In this document: positions 36,293-45,396 of the stretch, in pieces
How the letters are laid out: each line of letters begins with the position of its first letter
How positions within the stretch are numbered: the stretch's first letter is position 1
DNA from: CAUZFZ01 sp963579025
GTDB lineage: Bacteria > Planctomycetota > Planctomycetia > Planctomycetales > Planctomycetaceae
DNA length: 64,000 nucleotides
Direction: 5' to 3'
NCBI GenBank assembly: GCA_963579025.1
Contig: CAUZFZ010000023.1
Span: forward strand, 1 to 64,000
Made by a program: the position numbers and the translations under genes
Notes under the pieces: model-generated
What the model saw: only the letters and a program-made list of their open reading frames with translations
Databases searched by the model: none
Told to the model about the DNA's origin: nothing

Positions 36293-39200
36293 TCAGGCAG
36301 CCGCTTTCCGGCCAGCCCGTACGTAGCGGGCAATGATAATCAGCCAACCGGTGCCAAAGCACACGAACCCGAGGCCGCTCCAGCCGCCCGGCAGAGCGAG
36401 GAAGCTGATCAGGCCGCCGGCCAGCAGGACCCAGGCCGCCGGCTGCCACATATCAGCAGGCCGTCGGACGTTGCGGAACGTTGTGATCAGGAAGACTCCA
36501 ATCCCGATCCACACGCCCGTCCAGACAAGGCCAACACCTTTACTGACGACGTCGCGGGAGCGAATCTGCAAAGCGAGCTTCGGCTGACCGCTGACTTTCG
36601 AGAATCGCAACTCCTGACCGGTCGCAGGGATGTCGACCGGCAGACTCAGTCCACCCACGCGTGTCCACGCTGGTGCTCCTGGCAATGGATGTATCGCACC
36701 ACCGATCGCACCACCGACGCCGTGCATCGTCGCCACATCGAAACGCGTATTGAACTCTTCATTCAGAGCAAAGCCTGGTGCCGAGCCCTGCGCTGGCATT
36801 CCCTCTGCGGGTGCTGGGGGCTGAGGACCTCCCATTCCGCCTCCGCCTCCGACTCCGAATCCACCTCCTCCACTGAATCCTCCTCCGCCCACTCTCCCGT
36901 CTACGAACTGACCGTTAAACATGTTTCCCTTGAACTGGCCGCCCTGTTGCCCCTGCTGCATTCCCTGTTGTCCCTGCTGGCCACCTCGCTGCAACTGAGG
37001 CAGGACAGTACCGAATGACGGCTGGCTGCCAGTGCCGGAACTCGGCATGCCACCTGACTGCTGTGCCGCCCCCTGTGAATCACGCTCATCCAGCTCGTTC
37101 AGTCCGCGGTAGTTGCCGCGGCTTTGCTCCTGTCGCTTGGAACGACTGAGGGACTTCTGCTTCTGAGTGGGCTTTGAGACGAAGCCCGGGACTTGTTCTC
37201 CCCCCTCGTCCTTCTCGCCCTTGGCGCCCCCGCTTTTTCCAGACTTGATCTCCACCTCAAAGCTGTTCTCAAACTCCAACTCGACCTGAGCATTCTGGTC
37301 CATCGGTGCACCGCCAGGTTGACCATCGCCGCCGCTGTCAATCTGAGCGCCCGTAACGAAGTCCAGCACGCCGTTGCCATTGAAGTCTTCGCCCGGATCC
37401 AATCGGCCGTTCGAATTCAGATCTTCGCTCTGCATCTCGACACCTGAGTTGCTCAAAATCAGATTGAAGTTGTTGCGCGTGATCTGCCCCCGCTGTCCAC
37501 TCTCATCATTCGAGTCGAGTTCGCCGGTCATCGGACCAGTCTCGGTCCCATCGACGATCACCGAATATCTCTCGATGGAATCTTTGTTCCTGGCGACTTC
37601 CTGCTGGACTTCTTCAAGCTGCTCCTGCATCTTGCGATCCTGAGAACTCCGGCCAGACGAGTCCGCATAGTTGTGCAAAGCCAGTCCGATCTGCTTCAGA
37701 TTGTTACTCGCCTCAAACTTCTGCCTCTTCGAAAAGCCTTTGCCTTTGACGATGGCCAACATTCCGCTGACGTCCTGGAGTTTGGACTTCAGATAGGCAC
37801 GGCGGGCTTCTGAACTGGCAGTGTTCGTCACGTTTGTGCGACCGGCATCAGTGACCAGACTGGCGTCCACTCCGTCAGGCACACGCACCGTCCACAAAGT
37901 ACGGGCCACCGGAATACCGAACTCGGCGCTTTCCACCGTACTCACGACATGCGGTGCCGGCAGGTCCAGGGAACTCGTCGGAGCCAGAAAACTCGCCGGC
38001 AGCGATCGCTCGAAAGCTCCACTGCAAACCAGCTTCACCGGGAACGAACCCTCAGCATCACTGGTCCGTGGCAGAGGAATCAACTGCACGGCATCTCCGT
38101 CGATCTGAGTTTCCACGGGACGCGACGGGCGACCCTGCACGAACAGCGACAACAGTCGCGAACCTTCCGGCAATCGCACAGCCAGAAACTGCCGTCGCCG
38201 GTTGCGGATTGTGTACACGGTCTGGCAGCGCCACGAACCGTCCTGTGCGATGACAAGCGTCAGGTCGGCGACGTTAACCGATGCCGGGGCGCCAGCGGTC
38301 TGCTGCAGACGCCGCACACTCCACGATGGCAGCGTATTCACGTCGCGGATGCGCAGCAGTTCCGCCGCCTGGTCGAGGATCTCTCTGTCCAGCCGAATGG
38401 GAATCGCATCCGCCGTTAATGTTTCGATCGAGTCGCCGTGTTCGCTGGTCAATTGCGACTGTGACTGATTGACCAGCAGCACGTACAGCCGTTGCGATTC
38501 CACCGGCTCAAACCCCATCGGCTCACCGAATTCGTTGAACCGTGGCTGCAGAAACTGCACGGCCGGTGTTTCGATCCGTCGCGTTGCCGGCGGAAGCGTG
38601 CCGGTAGCCAGTGCGAAGTAACGACCACGCACGGCGTTGTGCAGATGGATCGTCCACTGCAGCGAGTCGTCCTGGGCTTCGCTGTGAATCTCGCGGATCG
38701 ATGCCCCGATGAAATTCAACCGGTCCTTCAGCCACAACGGAGTTGTGAAGGTAAGCTGGTCGATCGCCGCATCCTGAATCACCCAGTTCAGTGCCAGTGA
38801 GTATTCCAGAAATGTGTCTGAGACCGACACCATGACAACCGCGTCGGCCGAGACTTCCGGGATGGCCCGCTGAAGCTGGAACCCCAACGGGTTCGCACCG
38901 TCGTCGGTTGCCTGATATGCGAACTGCAACGATCGCGGATTGAAACCACGCAATCGCTGCGGCAGAAGCTGCGGGTCAACCGTCTTCCATCCATCGGTGA
39001 GTTCGGCAGTCGCGTCGAACGCTTCGTCGAACCAGACACCGGCCCATGTCGTGCGACCGCTCAGTTCCAGCGGCCGCGGAGGTTCCACCAGCACGAACGG
39101 ATCCGGGTTGCGAGCTGTCTGCCCCTTCAGCACCACATCCACATCGCCAATCAGTGGTTGCGTGAATTCGACAGTCAGCGTCCGTGGATTCAAACCATCC

Positions 39201-42200
39201 GATTCGGCGACGTACCAGTCGGCCAGCGATGTGGCATCGACATTCAGAACCAGGAAGTCCTCGGCCAGTTCGAACGTCAGAGCAGTTCTGGGCGAGCCCT
39301 TCAACGAGGCACGCACGAACGAGTCGACGACAATCTTGCGGCTGCCCACAGTGGCGGCGTGCTCGACAGTGGCTGTCGATTCAGGCCGTTGTCGCACAAC
39401 GTTGAGATTCAGTTCGAACGGCCGGTTGGTGTATCGCCATGCCAGCCGACGCGTGTAAGACGCGCTCGCCGCTGCGCCGCCTTTGGAGTTCCTGCCCGAT
39501 CCGGCCTCGCCCGTGACGGCAGGCAACGGCAGATTGTCCGACACATTCACCTGAATCAGTCCAGACACCTGACCGCTGCGGACCGTCAGTCCCTCGGGAG
39601 CGACCACGCCGATCAGTCCGGTCTCACGTGTGACTTCCAGCGGGGCGATTGTCGGCAGGTTGATCGCGGCGGCATCATCGATCTGCTGTTCCAGAAACAG
39701 TTGTAGATTGAGTTGCGTGGCTTCTGTGATGGGGGGACTGAACAGAACTCGCAGCCGTCGCTGATCGTTTTCCTCGTTGAATCCCCAACCGGCCAGATGT
39801 GGTCCGGTGATGCGCTGTACCCGAAGTCCCGCGGGAATGTCGAACGACAGATCGGCAATGGCTCCCTGGGGGACGCGAATGCTGACGTTCGCGAATTCGG
39901 TAACACCAGCGTCGTCGATCGAGACGGTCGTGGCGGAATCGACATGCACGATCGAAGCGACCATGCCAAGCTGCTCGGGCGGACGCCACGCAATCGTCAG
40001 CGCATGCCCGGCATCGACCGGTACGTGGATCGACTGGCTGTCGTCCGCAGTCACGAGCCGATACGCACTCGTGGATCCATTGACGCGAACGCTCAAGCCT
40101 GGCTGAGGCAACGCGAACACGGCCCGTCCGGACGGAACTCCCTGCACCGGCAACTGAAACTGGCCGACCGATCCGTTGACCTGAGCAGGCACGTCAAACT
40201 TCAGATCAAGCGTATGCAGCCCGGGCGAATCCAGCACCACAAGTAAGCGATTCTGACCTTTACGCGACTCGACGCTTAGAGCCGCCGGTTTGCCATCGAG
40301 CGTGGCGGATTTCAGAGCGACAGGTCCCAGCGGAATCGGTAACACGACCTGCTCGTCCCTCATCGAGTGCAGAACGAGAGTCGCCCGCACGGCAATCGCC
40401 TGGTCGTTTCCGGCCTTAATCCGGCAGTCATAAAACGCATCGGAAACGACGCCTTCCCGTTCCGCCTGAGGCTCCACACGCTGGTCTGGATGCGCCAGAT
40501 TCCACAGACGCAGAAACTGTTGCCGGGTCAGCAGCACGCGTTCGGCATTCAGTGGGTCGCCGTTTGGATCGTAGGGAACCAGGACACGCTCGGGCTGCGG
40601 CAGTTCGTCTGATGAAGCCGGCTGAGCATTCGCCGCTTCTTTCTGAGATTTCTCAGCGGCCGGTTGTGGTTCCGCGGGTTCCGCGAACGTAACGAACTGG
40701 CTCACGAGCAGCGTAGCGATGCGCAGCGGTGCAAAAGCTCCTCCGAGCCCGACCCCCAATGGTACTTCGTTTAGACCAGACCGCCGTGAGTCGAACGCGC
40801 TAGCGTCGGGCCCTGGTGCACAAAACCCGCCCGAACCAGGGCTCGCGGCTAGCGCCGTCGGCTCATGAAAATCGAAACCAGGGACCGTTGGCCCGGCACC
40901 ACCATGTTCGCGATTGGATTTCGTAGCCGCACTGCCCTCAAACCCCGCAGGGGCGACGGCAAATAGCCACGGGCTTTCAGCCCGTGGAATGCGAGCCGTT
41001 GATTCATCGAAGCCCTGAAGGGGCGACGGCAGTCGATCTTGAGGAATCCTGCGTCGCCCCTCCGGGGCTTTATGGGATCTGTGCTGTTTTTCCCGGGGTT
41101 GAAACCCCGGGCTATTCGCCAGCGTCCCTTCGGGACTGGATTCCATCGCCTTTCCGCAGTCTGCCTGGGACCGTCCGGCAGGACGCTCCGCACCCCGAGC
41201 ATCCGCCTCAACAAACTCAGTCGATGATCCAGACACGATTAAGAACAGGATCATGGAAGCGGCCGTGCGCGTCTTCGCGCTGGTTGCCAGACGCCGTATG
41301 CGTTCGACGGCACTGGGTTGTCGGAGAAACTGGTACACCGCACGCAACAGCCACAATGCCAGCGAGAGGACGGCTCCCAGAAACACACCGTCAAGCACAG
41401 GATGAATTGCCAGCGGAGCCACGGAAATGAGCGCGACGGGCAGCGACAGACCGAGGATCGCCAGGACGGCACGCGTTTGCGCCTTCGCCCCAAGAGTGAC
41501 CCACAGACACAAAGCGACCGTCACCATCAGGAAGACGCGTGCGTAGTCGCCGGCATCGCGCTCCTGCCAGTCGACTTTCAGTCCGGTTCCGTTGGCCGCA
41601 TTGCGGTTGCCCGAGTAGCGAAACGCGCGACTCCAGGAATCGCCCGGGTGCTCAAGCTCAAGCGACAACGACAGCAGACCCCGCGCCTGCCGGCGCCAGA
41701 AACTCGGGCGAATCTCCGCAAACTCTCTCTCGCCAATTTCCACACGGTCACGATGCTTCTGCCTTTCGACCTGAGCGATCTGCTGCCCGGCACGAGCTTC
41801 CGTGACGAAAATATTCTCCTCAAGTACGGCAGAACCTATTGGCTGTCTAGTGACTGAATCGACGGCGGCTGGCAGTGCAGGGGGTGATCCCGGCTGAACG
41901 GTGAACGGGTTCGCAGGCTCCGTCGTCGTGACCACAGTATTTTTGGGGGCTTGTATGTTTCGAATCACAGCCGGGGAGTCCGTCGACTCGGGTGTTGATT
42001 CCTCGTCGCCGCCTGACGGTCCCATCATCCTGGCTGATGAGATGTCAGGCTGGAGAGTTGACATCTCATCCTGGGGACTACCGACATCTATGCGTGTGAG
42101 TGCTTTACCATCACAGTCATCGGATTGATCGTGCCATCCAAAGACGGAGCCGCCCTCTTCGACCGACACCGAAGGTGGCGAGTCCGAATCAAAGTACGGT

Positions 42201-45200
42201 TCGACTTGCCGGGCTGCGCTGTGGTTAAAAGACCGGCTGGCCACTTCACGCGACTGCTGCACGGCTGGCAGCAGCAGCATGAACAGCAGGACAACGCTGG
42301 CAACGCTCGCGCCCAGGCAACCCAGCACACTGACGCCCTGTCGCCGCAGAATGAAACCAATCACTCCGACAATGACCAGAATGCCCAGTGCGGCCAGTCC
42401 ATTATTCACCAACTGGTGCTGGTCAATCTGCGTGAAGCTATCCCGCAACATGCCCAGCAGGCTGTAGGAGTACAGCTCATCGACCGGCGAAAAGTCACCG
42501 CTGCTGGACGTCAAGATCGTTCCGTCCGGATAGGTCAGCTCCCAGTGCTGGTCCAGAATCTCGAGTCGTTGCACAGCGCCGGCGCTGTGCAGCACGGTCA
42601 CGTGTGGTGGCTGTTGTTCGATCGTTCCGGTCTGACTCAGCGGTGCAATTTGAGTGCGGTAAAACAGAGCCAACTGGCGTTGCGCGTCCGGCTGCTCGCC
42701 TGGCGGAATCGGGACAAGATAACCCGCGGAGGTGGATCGCACTTCGATGGGCTGACCGTCGACCAGCGCCGCCCACAATTCGGTTGATTCACCTTCCGGC
42801 AGGCGGACACGCAGGCTTTGTGCTCCCACCGCGACAAACTGGAATTCCGCACGGTGCTGCATCTGACCGGTCCGGCCGAGCACGGATTCGATCTGGCTGT
42901 GGTAGCAGATGGCGGTGGGCACGGCGATACGGTCGAATCGAGTTTCACTCAGCGTGACCGAGTGTCCGGGCACGGTATACCGGTACGCCGCCACGATGCG
43001 TTCCTGCGGCTGATACTGCTGAGGCGTCGGAACGTCGATCGGATCCAGAATGCCCAGGTCGACACCCTCTGCATCAACTGCGGCCAGGTTGAGTTGCTGA
43101 TCCGGCGCGCCTTCGATGGCGACGAAACCGTTGGTGCGTTCGGCGTCGGGCACGGTCAGTTGGTGGGCCGCGAATTCGGCACCGTCCGCCCGAGGGGTCG
43201 TTGCAGCGACCGTCAGTGTCACCGTGCCGATGACTCGCTGATCCAGCTTGAGCTTCCACAGACGCACGCCGTCGACCGGCTGCCCTGGAATCTGCTCAAC
43301 AATGCGTGCCGCGGAATTCAGCAGACGGAAGCGCAGATCTTCACCGGCCGATTCCGAGAGTCCAACTTCCAGTTCCCGCAGGCCACCGCCGGTAATGTCC
43401 AGTGTGGCTTCCAGATGCGACTGCAGCACCTCGCGATCCAGTCGAGTGAACGACAGAGTCTGCGCGGAGATACGTGATGGTTTGCGAGTGACCGTCAGGC
43501 TGCCTTCGTATTCGGCACTTTGAAACGCGAAGCCAAGTCGTTCGCCGGTTTCGCCGACAACGGTCGGGTCCATGCCCAGCAGACCTGTCCCCACCAGGTC
43601 CAGGTCCAGCCCGGCCGTAACGACCAGCGTGCCTTCGACAACTGATGCTCCCGGCAGCAGCACGACGGGCAGCGCGAACTCGGCGGGCGTGTCTTCGACC
43701 GGCCAGTCCTCAACGTCACGGTGCGAGCGGAACGTGAAAGTCGCGTCCTGGCCCTCGGGCAATGGTGCCGCCAGTGCAACGTCGTACTCATTCCAGCCTG
43801 CCTCACGCGATCCGACCTGCCACGCGACATCGCTGCCGTTCACACTGACCTGATCGACGATCCAGTCAGCCGGTAATCGGAACGAGATCTCGAACAGCGG
43901 AGCGATATACGGCGTGAGCTGCACGCGACCATTAAACGTCACGCCATCGGGCTTCAGATTCAGTACTGTCGAGACCGTGCTGTGGACGTCCCGCTGTTTG
44001 GTGCGGGTTTCGAATGCCAGTGAGAACTTTTCCTTCCACACGTCGTAAACCAGCGACCCGGCCGTTCCGGCGGAAGCTCGACTGCCAACCGCTTCGACCA
44101 GCCGCACGCGGACGCCCGGTGGGTGCTGCACAACGACACGGCCGATGTGCGATGTGACGTTACGAATGACGAGTTCCGGCACGGCCCACGGTTCGCCGGC
44201 CGGCGTTGCCATGACTCCGCGAAACACGATCTCGCGTGAGCCTTCAAACGCCTGCCGGTAGTTCAGCGTGATCAGTGTCGACTGTGGATCGTCCGGGTTA
44301 TCAGCCAGCAGCCAGGATTCCAGGCCAGTCGAATCGACGTCGGTAATCTCCAGCCGCACGGGAACCGTGCAGACCACACCATCGAGTGTTGTGCCGAAAA
44401 CCTGCAGCGAGGTCTTGGCCTGCCAGGTGACTTCGCCCGGCGCGACATTCGCACCATAAGCCGTCGTGGCGAATGTGAGCGTGTCGGTGCGCTGCTCATC
44501 CTGATGATCACTGAACAGCAGCAGAATGTTGCGTTGCCCGCCAACGGGTACGGAATACGTTGCGACTTCATCGATGGCCGCCGGGCGTTCAAGCGGACGC
44601 GAGCCCATCTGCAGATGACGGCCCGCGGGCACATCGACATGAATTGTCGCGGACGGAACGAGTGGCAACTGAAAACGCGCGGCCCGGTCATTGCCAACCG
44701 GACTGAGTGGTGTCGACAACTGCAGTTCGAGCGTCGCCGGCCCGGTGGCGTTGTGGAACAGAACGAGATTCGATCCCGACTGTCCTTTGCCCGTCCGTGC
44801 CGTACGCGCGAGCCGCGCCGGTTGACCATTCAATGTCGCCTTTTCGACCGACAGGTTGGCGATCGAAAAGTTGAGGTAGGTCCAGCCCTGACTGAACTGG
44901 CTGAAGCCAATTCTCGCCGTAATCAGCAGGTGATCCCCATCGATCTTCGCGTCGTAAGTGGCGTCGGAAAGGACCGCCGAGGCGGGCAGCCGGGGAGCGT
45001 TGTCGGCGTTGGCCTTTGCCGCGTCGAACAATTCGGTGAATTCACGGCGACTGAGTAACACGCCTTCCTGGTCGCGTGTAAGAACCGCGTCCAGGTCTTC
45101 GATGGGGACGAACGTCTTGCGAGCGGGGAGCGGCGTGTCGTCCGCGCGCGTCTCGAACGAGCCGGCCATGGCGCAGCACGCCACGACGGCCAGGAAAGTA

Positions 45201-45382
45201 GGCCGGAACAAGCGCAGCGCAGTTCCGGCAACATGGATGGTTTCTGACATGCCCGCTGCCGGAACTGCGCTGCGCTTGTTCCGGCCTACGAAGGACGTTC
45301 CGGGTCGCGACCGGCGACGCGGTGCGTCGATGCGAGTCGTCGTTTCAGCCTGATTCGATTCGGAGGCGTGTTGGGTCGTCAT
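36293..45382 (-). CDS. Giant two-module secreted/membrane-anchored protein, function unknown
   Basis: 3029 residues from ATG 45382, which has AAGGAGG at 45390-45396. The open frame extends to 45745, but that part overlaps the upstream gene. Residues about 32-62 are encoded by a REP pair; a signal segment (FLAVVACCAMAG) follows. Module A: VPIEDLDAVLTRDQEGVLLS, then SDATYDAKIDG, long beta-rich stretches, two helices near 1000-1045 ending LLLPAVQQSREVA, and more helices near 1285-1390. Residues about 1390-1527 are translated intergenic-type repeat. Module B restarts with VPYDPNGDPLNAERVLLT and SDAFYDCRI and later has NNLKQIGLALHNY (DUF1559-like, about 2560), an EF-hand-like DLNSNGRLDPGEDFNGNG, a Gly/Gln-rich tract and three C-terminal helices. 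Likely a surface or envelope structural protein (inference). Confidence 0.85.
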   Translation of the reverse strand: MTTQHASESNQAETTTRIDAPRRRSRPGTSFVGRNKRSAVPAAGMSETIHVAGTALRLFRPTFLAVVACCAMAGSFETRADDTPLPARKTFVPIEDLDAVLTRDQEGVLLSRREFTELFDAAKANADNAPRLPASAVLSDATYDAKIDGDHLLITARIGFSQFSQGWTYLNFSIANLSVEKATLNGQPARLARTARTGKGQSGSNLVLFHNATGPATLELQLSTPLSPVGNDRAARFQLPLVPSATIHVDVPAGRHLQMGSRPLERPAAIDEVATYSVPVGGQRNILLLFSDHQDEQRTDTLTFATTAYGANVAPGEVTWQAKTSLQVFGTTLDGVVCTVPVRLEITDVDSTGLESWLLADNPDDPQSTLITLNYRQAFEGSREIVFRGVMATPAGEPWAVPELVIRNVTSHIGRVVVQHPPGVRVRLVEAVGSRASAGTAGSLVYDVWKEKFSLAFETRTKQRDVHSTVSTVLNLKPDGVTFNGRVQLTPYIAPLFEISFRLPADWIVDQVSVNGSDVAWQVGSREAGWNEYDVALAAPLPEGQDATFTFRSHRDVEDWPVEDTPAEFALPVVLLPGASVVEGTLVVTAGLDLDLVGTGLLGMDPTVVGETGERLGFAFQSAEYEGSLTVTRKPSRISAQTLSFTRLDREVLQSHLEATLDITGGGLRELEVGLSESAGEDLRFRLLNSAARIVEQIPGQPVDGVRLWKLKLDQRVIGTVTLTVAATTPRADGAEFAAHQLTVPDAERTNGFVAIEGAPDQQLNLAAVDAEGVDLGILDPIDVPTPQQYQPQERIVAAYRYTVPGHSVTLSETRFDRIAVPTAICYHSQIESVLGRTGQMQHRAEFQFVAVGAQSLRVRLPEGESTELWAALVDGQPIEVRSTSAGYLVPIPPGEQPDAQRQLALFYRTQIAPLSQTGTIEQQPPHVTVLHSAGAVQRLEILDQHWELTYPDGTILTSSSGDFSPVDELYSYSLLGMLRDSFTQIDQHQLVNNGLAALGILVIVGVIGFILRRQGVSVLGCLGASVASVVLLFMLLLPAVQQSREVASRSFNHSAARQVEPYFDSDSPPSVSVEEGGSVFGWHDQSDDCDGKALTRIDVGSPQDEMSTLQPDISSARMMGPSGGDEESTPESTDSPAVIRNIQAPKNTVVTTTEPANPFTVQPGSPPALPAAVDSVTRQPIGSAVLEENIFVTEARAGQQIAQVERQKHRDRVEIGEREFAEIRPSFWRRQARGLLSLSLELEHPGDSWSRAFRYSGNRNAANGTGLKVDWQERDAGDYARVFLMVTVALCLWVTLGAKAQTRAVLAILGLSLPVALISVAPLAIHPVLDGVFLGAVLSLALWLLRAVYQFLRQPSAVERIRRLATSAKTRTAASMILFLIVSGSSTEFVEADARGAERPAGRSQADCGKAMESSPEGTLANSPGFQPREKQHRSHKAPEGRRRIPQDRLPSPLQGFDESTARIPRAESPWLFAVAPAGFEGSAATKSNREHGGAGPTVPGFDFHEPTALAASPGSGGFCAPGPDASAFDSRRSGLNEVPLGVGLGGAFAPLRIATLLVSQFVTFAEPAEPQPAAEKSQKEAANAQPASSDELPQPERVLVPYDPNGDPLNAERVLLTRQQFLRLWNLAHPDQRVEPQAEREGVVSDAFYDCRIKAGNDQAIAVRATLVLHSMRDEQVVLPIPLGPVALKSATLDGKPAALSVESRKGQNRLLVVLDSPGLHTLDLKFDVPAQVNGSVGQFQLPVQGVPSGRAVFALPQPGLSVRVNGSTSAYRLVTADDSQSIHVPVDAGHALTIAWRPPEQLGMVASIVHVDSATTVSIDDAGVTEFANVSIRVPQGAIADLSFDIPAGLRVQRITGPHLAGWGFNEENDQRRLRVLFSPPITEATQLNLQLFLEQQIDDAAAINLPTIAPLEVTRETGLIGVVAPEGLTVRSGQVSGLIQVNVSDNLPLPAVTGEAGSGRNSKGGAAASASYTRRLAWRYTNRPFELNLNVVRQRPESTATVEHAATVGSRKIVVDSFVRASLKGSPRTALTFELAEDFLVLNVDATSLADWYVAESDGLNPRTLTVEFTQPLIGDVDVVLKGQTARNPDPFVLVEPPRPLELSGRTTWAGVWFDEAFDATAELTDGWKTVDPQLLPQRLRGFNPRSLQFAYQATDDGANPLGFQLQRAIPEVSADAVVMVSVSDTFLEYSLALNWVIQDAAIDQLTFTTPLWLKDRLNFIGASIREIHSEAQDDSLQWTIHLHNAVRGRYFALATGTLPPATRRIETPAVQFLQPRFNEFGEPMGFEPVESQRLYVLLVNQSQSQLTSEHGDSIETLTADAIPIRLDREILDQAAELLRIRDVNTLPSWSVRRLQQTAGAPASVNVADLTLVIAQDGSWRCQTVYTIRNRRRQFLAVRLPEGSRLLSLFVQGRPSRPVETQIDGDAVQLIPLPRTSDAEGSFPVKLVCSGAFERSLPASFLAPTSSLDLPAPHVVSTVESAEFGIPVARTLWTVRVPDGVDASLVTDAGRTNVTNTASSEARRAYLKSKLQDVSGMLAIVKGKGFSKRQKFEASNNLKQIGLALHNYADSSGRSSQDRKMQEQLEEVQQEVARNKDSIERYSVIVDGTETGPMTGELDSNDESGQRGQITRNNFNLILSNSGVEMQSEDLNSNGRLDPGEDFNGNGVLDFVTGAQIDSGGDGQPGGAPMDQNAQVELEFENSFEVEIKSGKSGGAKGEKDEGGEQVPGFVSKPTQKQKSLSRSKRQEQSRGNYRGLNELDERDSQGAAQQSGGMPSSGTGSQPSFGTVLPQLQRGGQQGQQGMQQGQQGGQFKGNMFNGQFVDGRVGGGGFSGGGGFGVGGGGGMGGPQPPAPAEGMPAQGSAPGFALNEEFNTRFDVATMHGVGGAIGGAIHPLPGAPAWTRVGGLSLPVDIPATGQELRFSKVSGQPKLALQIRSRDVVSKGVGLVWTGVWIGIGVFLITTFRNVRRPADMWQPAAWVLLAGGLISFLALPGGWSGLGFVCFGTGWLIIIARYVRAGRKAAA
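40800..41215. repeat. Intergenic-type repeat block inside the giant ORF
   Basis: A stretch with strong palindromes: CCACGGGCT-TTC-AGCCCGTGG (40967-40987) and CCCGGGGTT-GA-AACCCCGGG (41092-41111), plus a repeated word AGGGGCGACGGCA (about 40949-40961 and 41021-41033) and CGCCCCTCCGGGGC (41054-41067). Such blocks normally lie between genes. Here no stop interrupts the minus-strand reading frame. The translation (about residues 1390-1527) is low in hydrophobic pattern and rich in Pro, Gly, Arg and Ser, unlike the flanking modules. Confidence 0.75.
45198..45289. repeat. Inverted REP pair embedded in coding sequence
   Basis: Two perfect 33-nt inverted arms, 45198-45230 and 45257-45289, with a 26-nt centre. 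Each arm is GTAG, stem GCCGGAAC, a 12-nt loop and stem GTTCCGGC. Unlike the other pairs it lies inside a gene, between the start codon and the signal segment of the giant protein, and is read without a stop. An in-frame ATG at 45250 falls in the centre of the palindrome. A degenerate single arm of the same family is at 51980-52011. Confidence 0.92.
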
Positions 45383-45389
45383 GATCTGG

Positions 45390-45396
45390 CCTCCTT
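45390..45396 (-). promoter_or_regulatory. Ribosome binding site deciding the giant-protein start
   Basis: AAGGAGG lies seven bases before ATG 45382 and directly follows the TAA stop (45397-45399) of the preceding gene. The perfect site and the adjoining stop indicate translational coupling and rule out the longer frame that starts at 45745. Confidence 0.9.
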
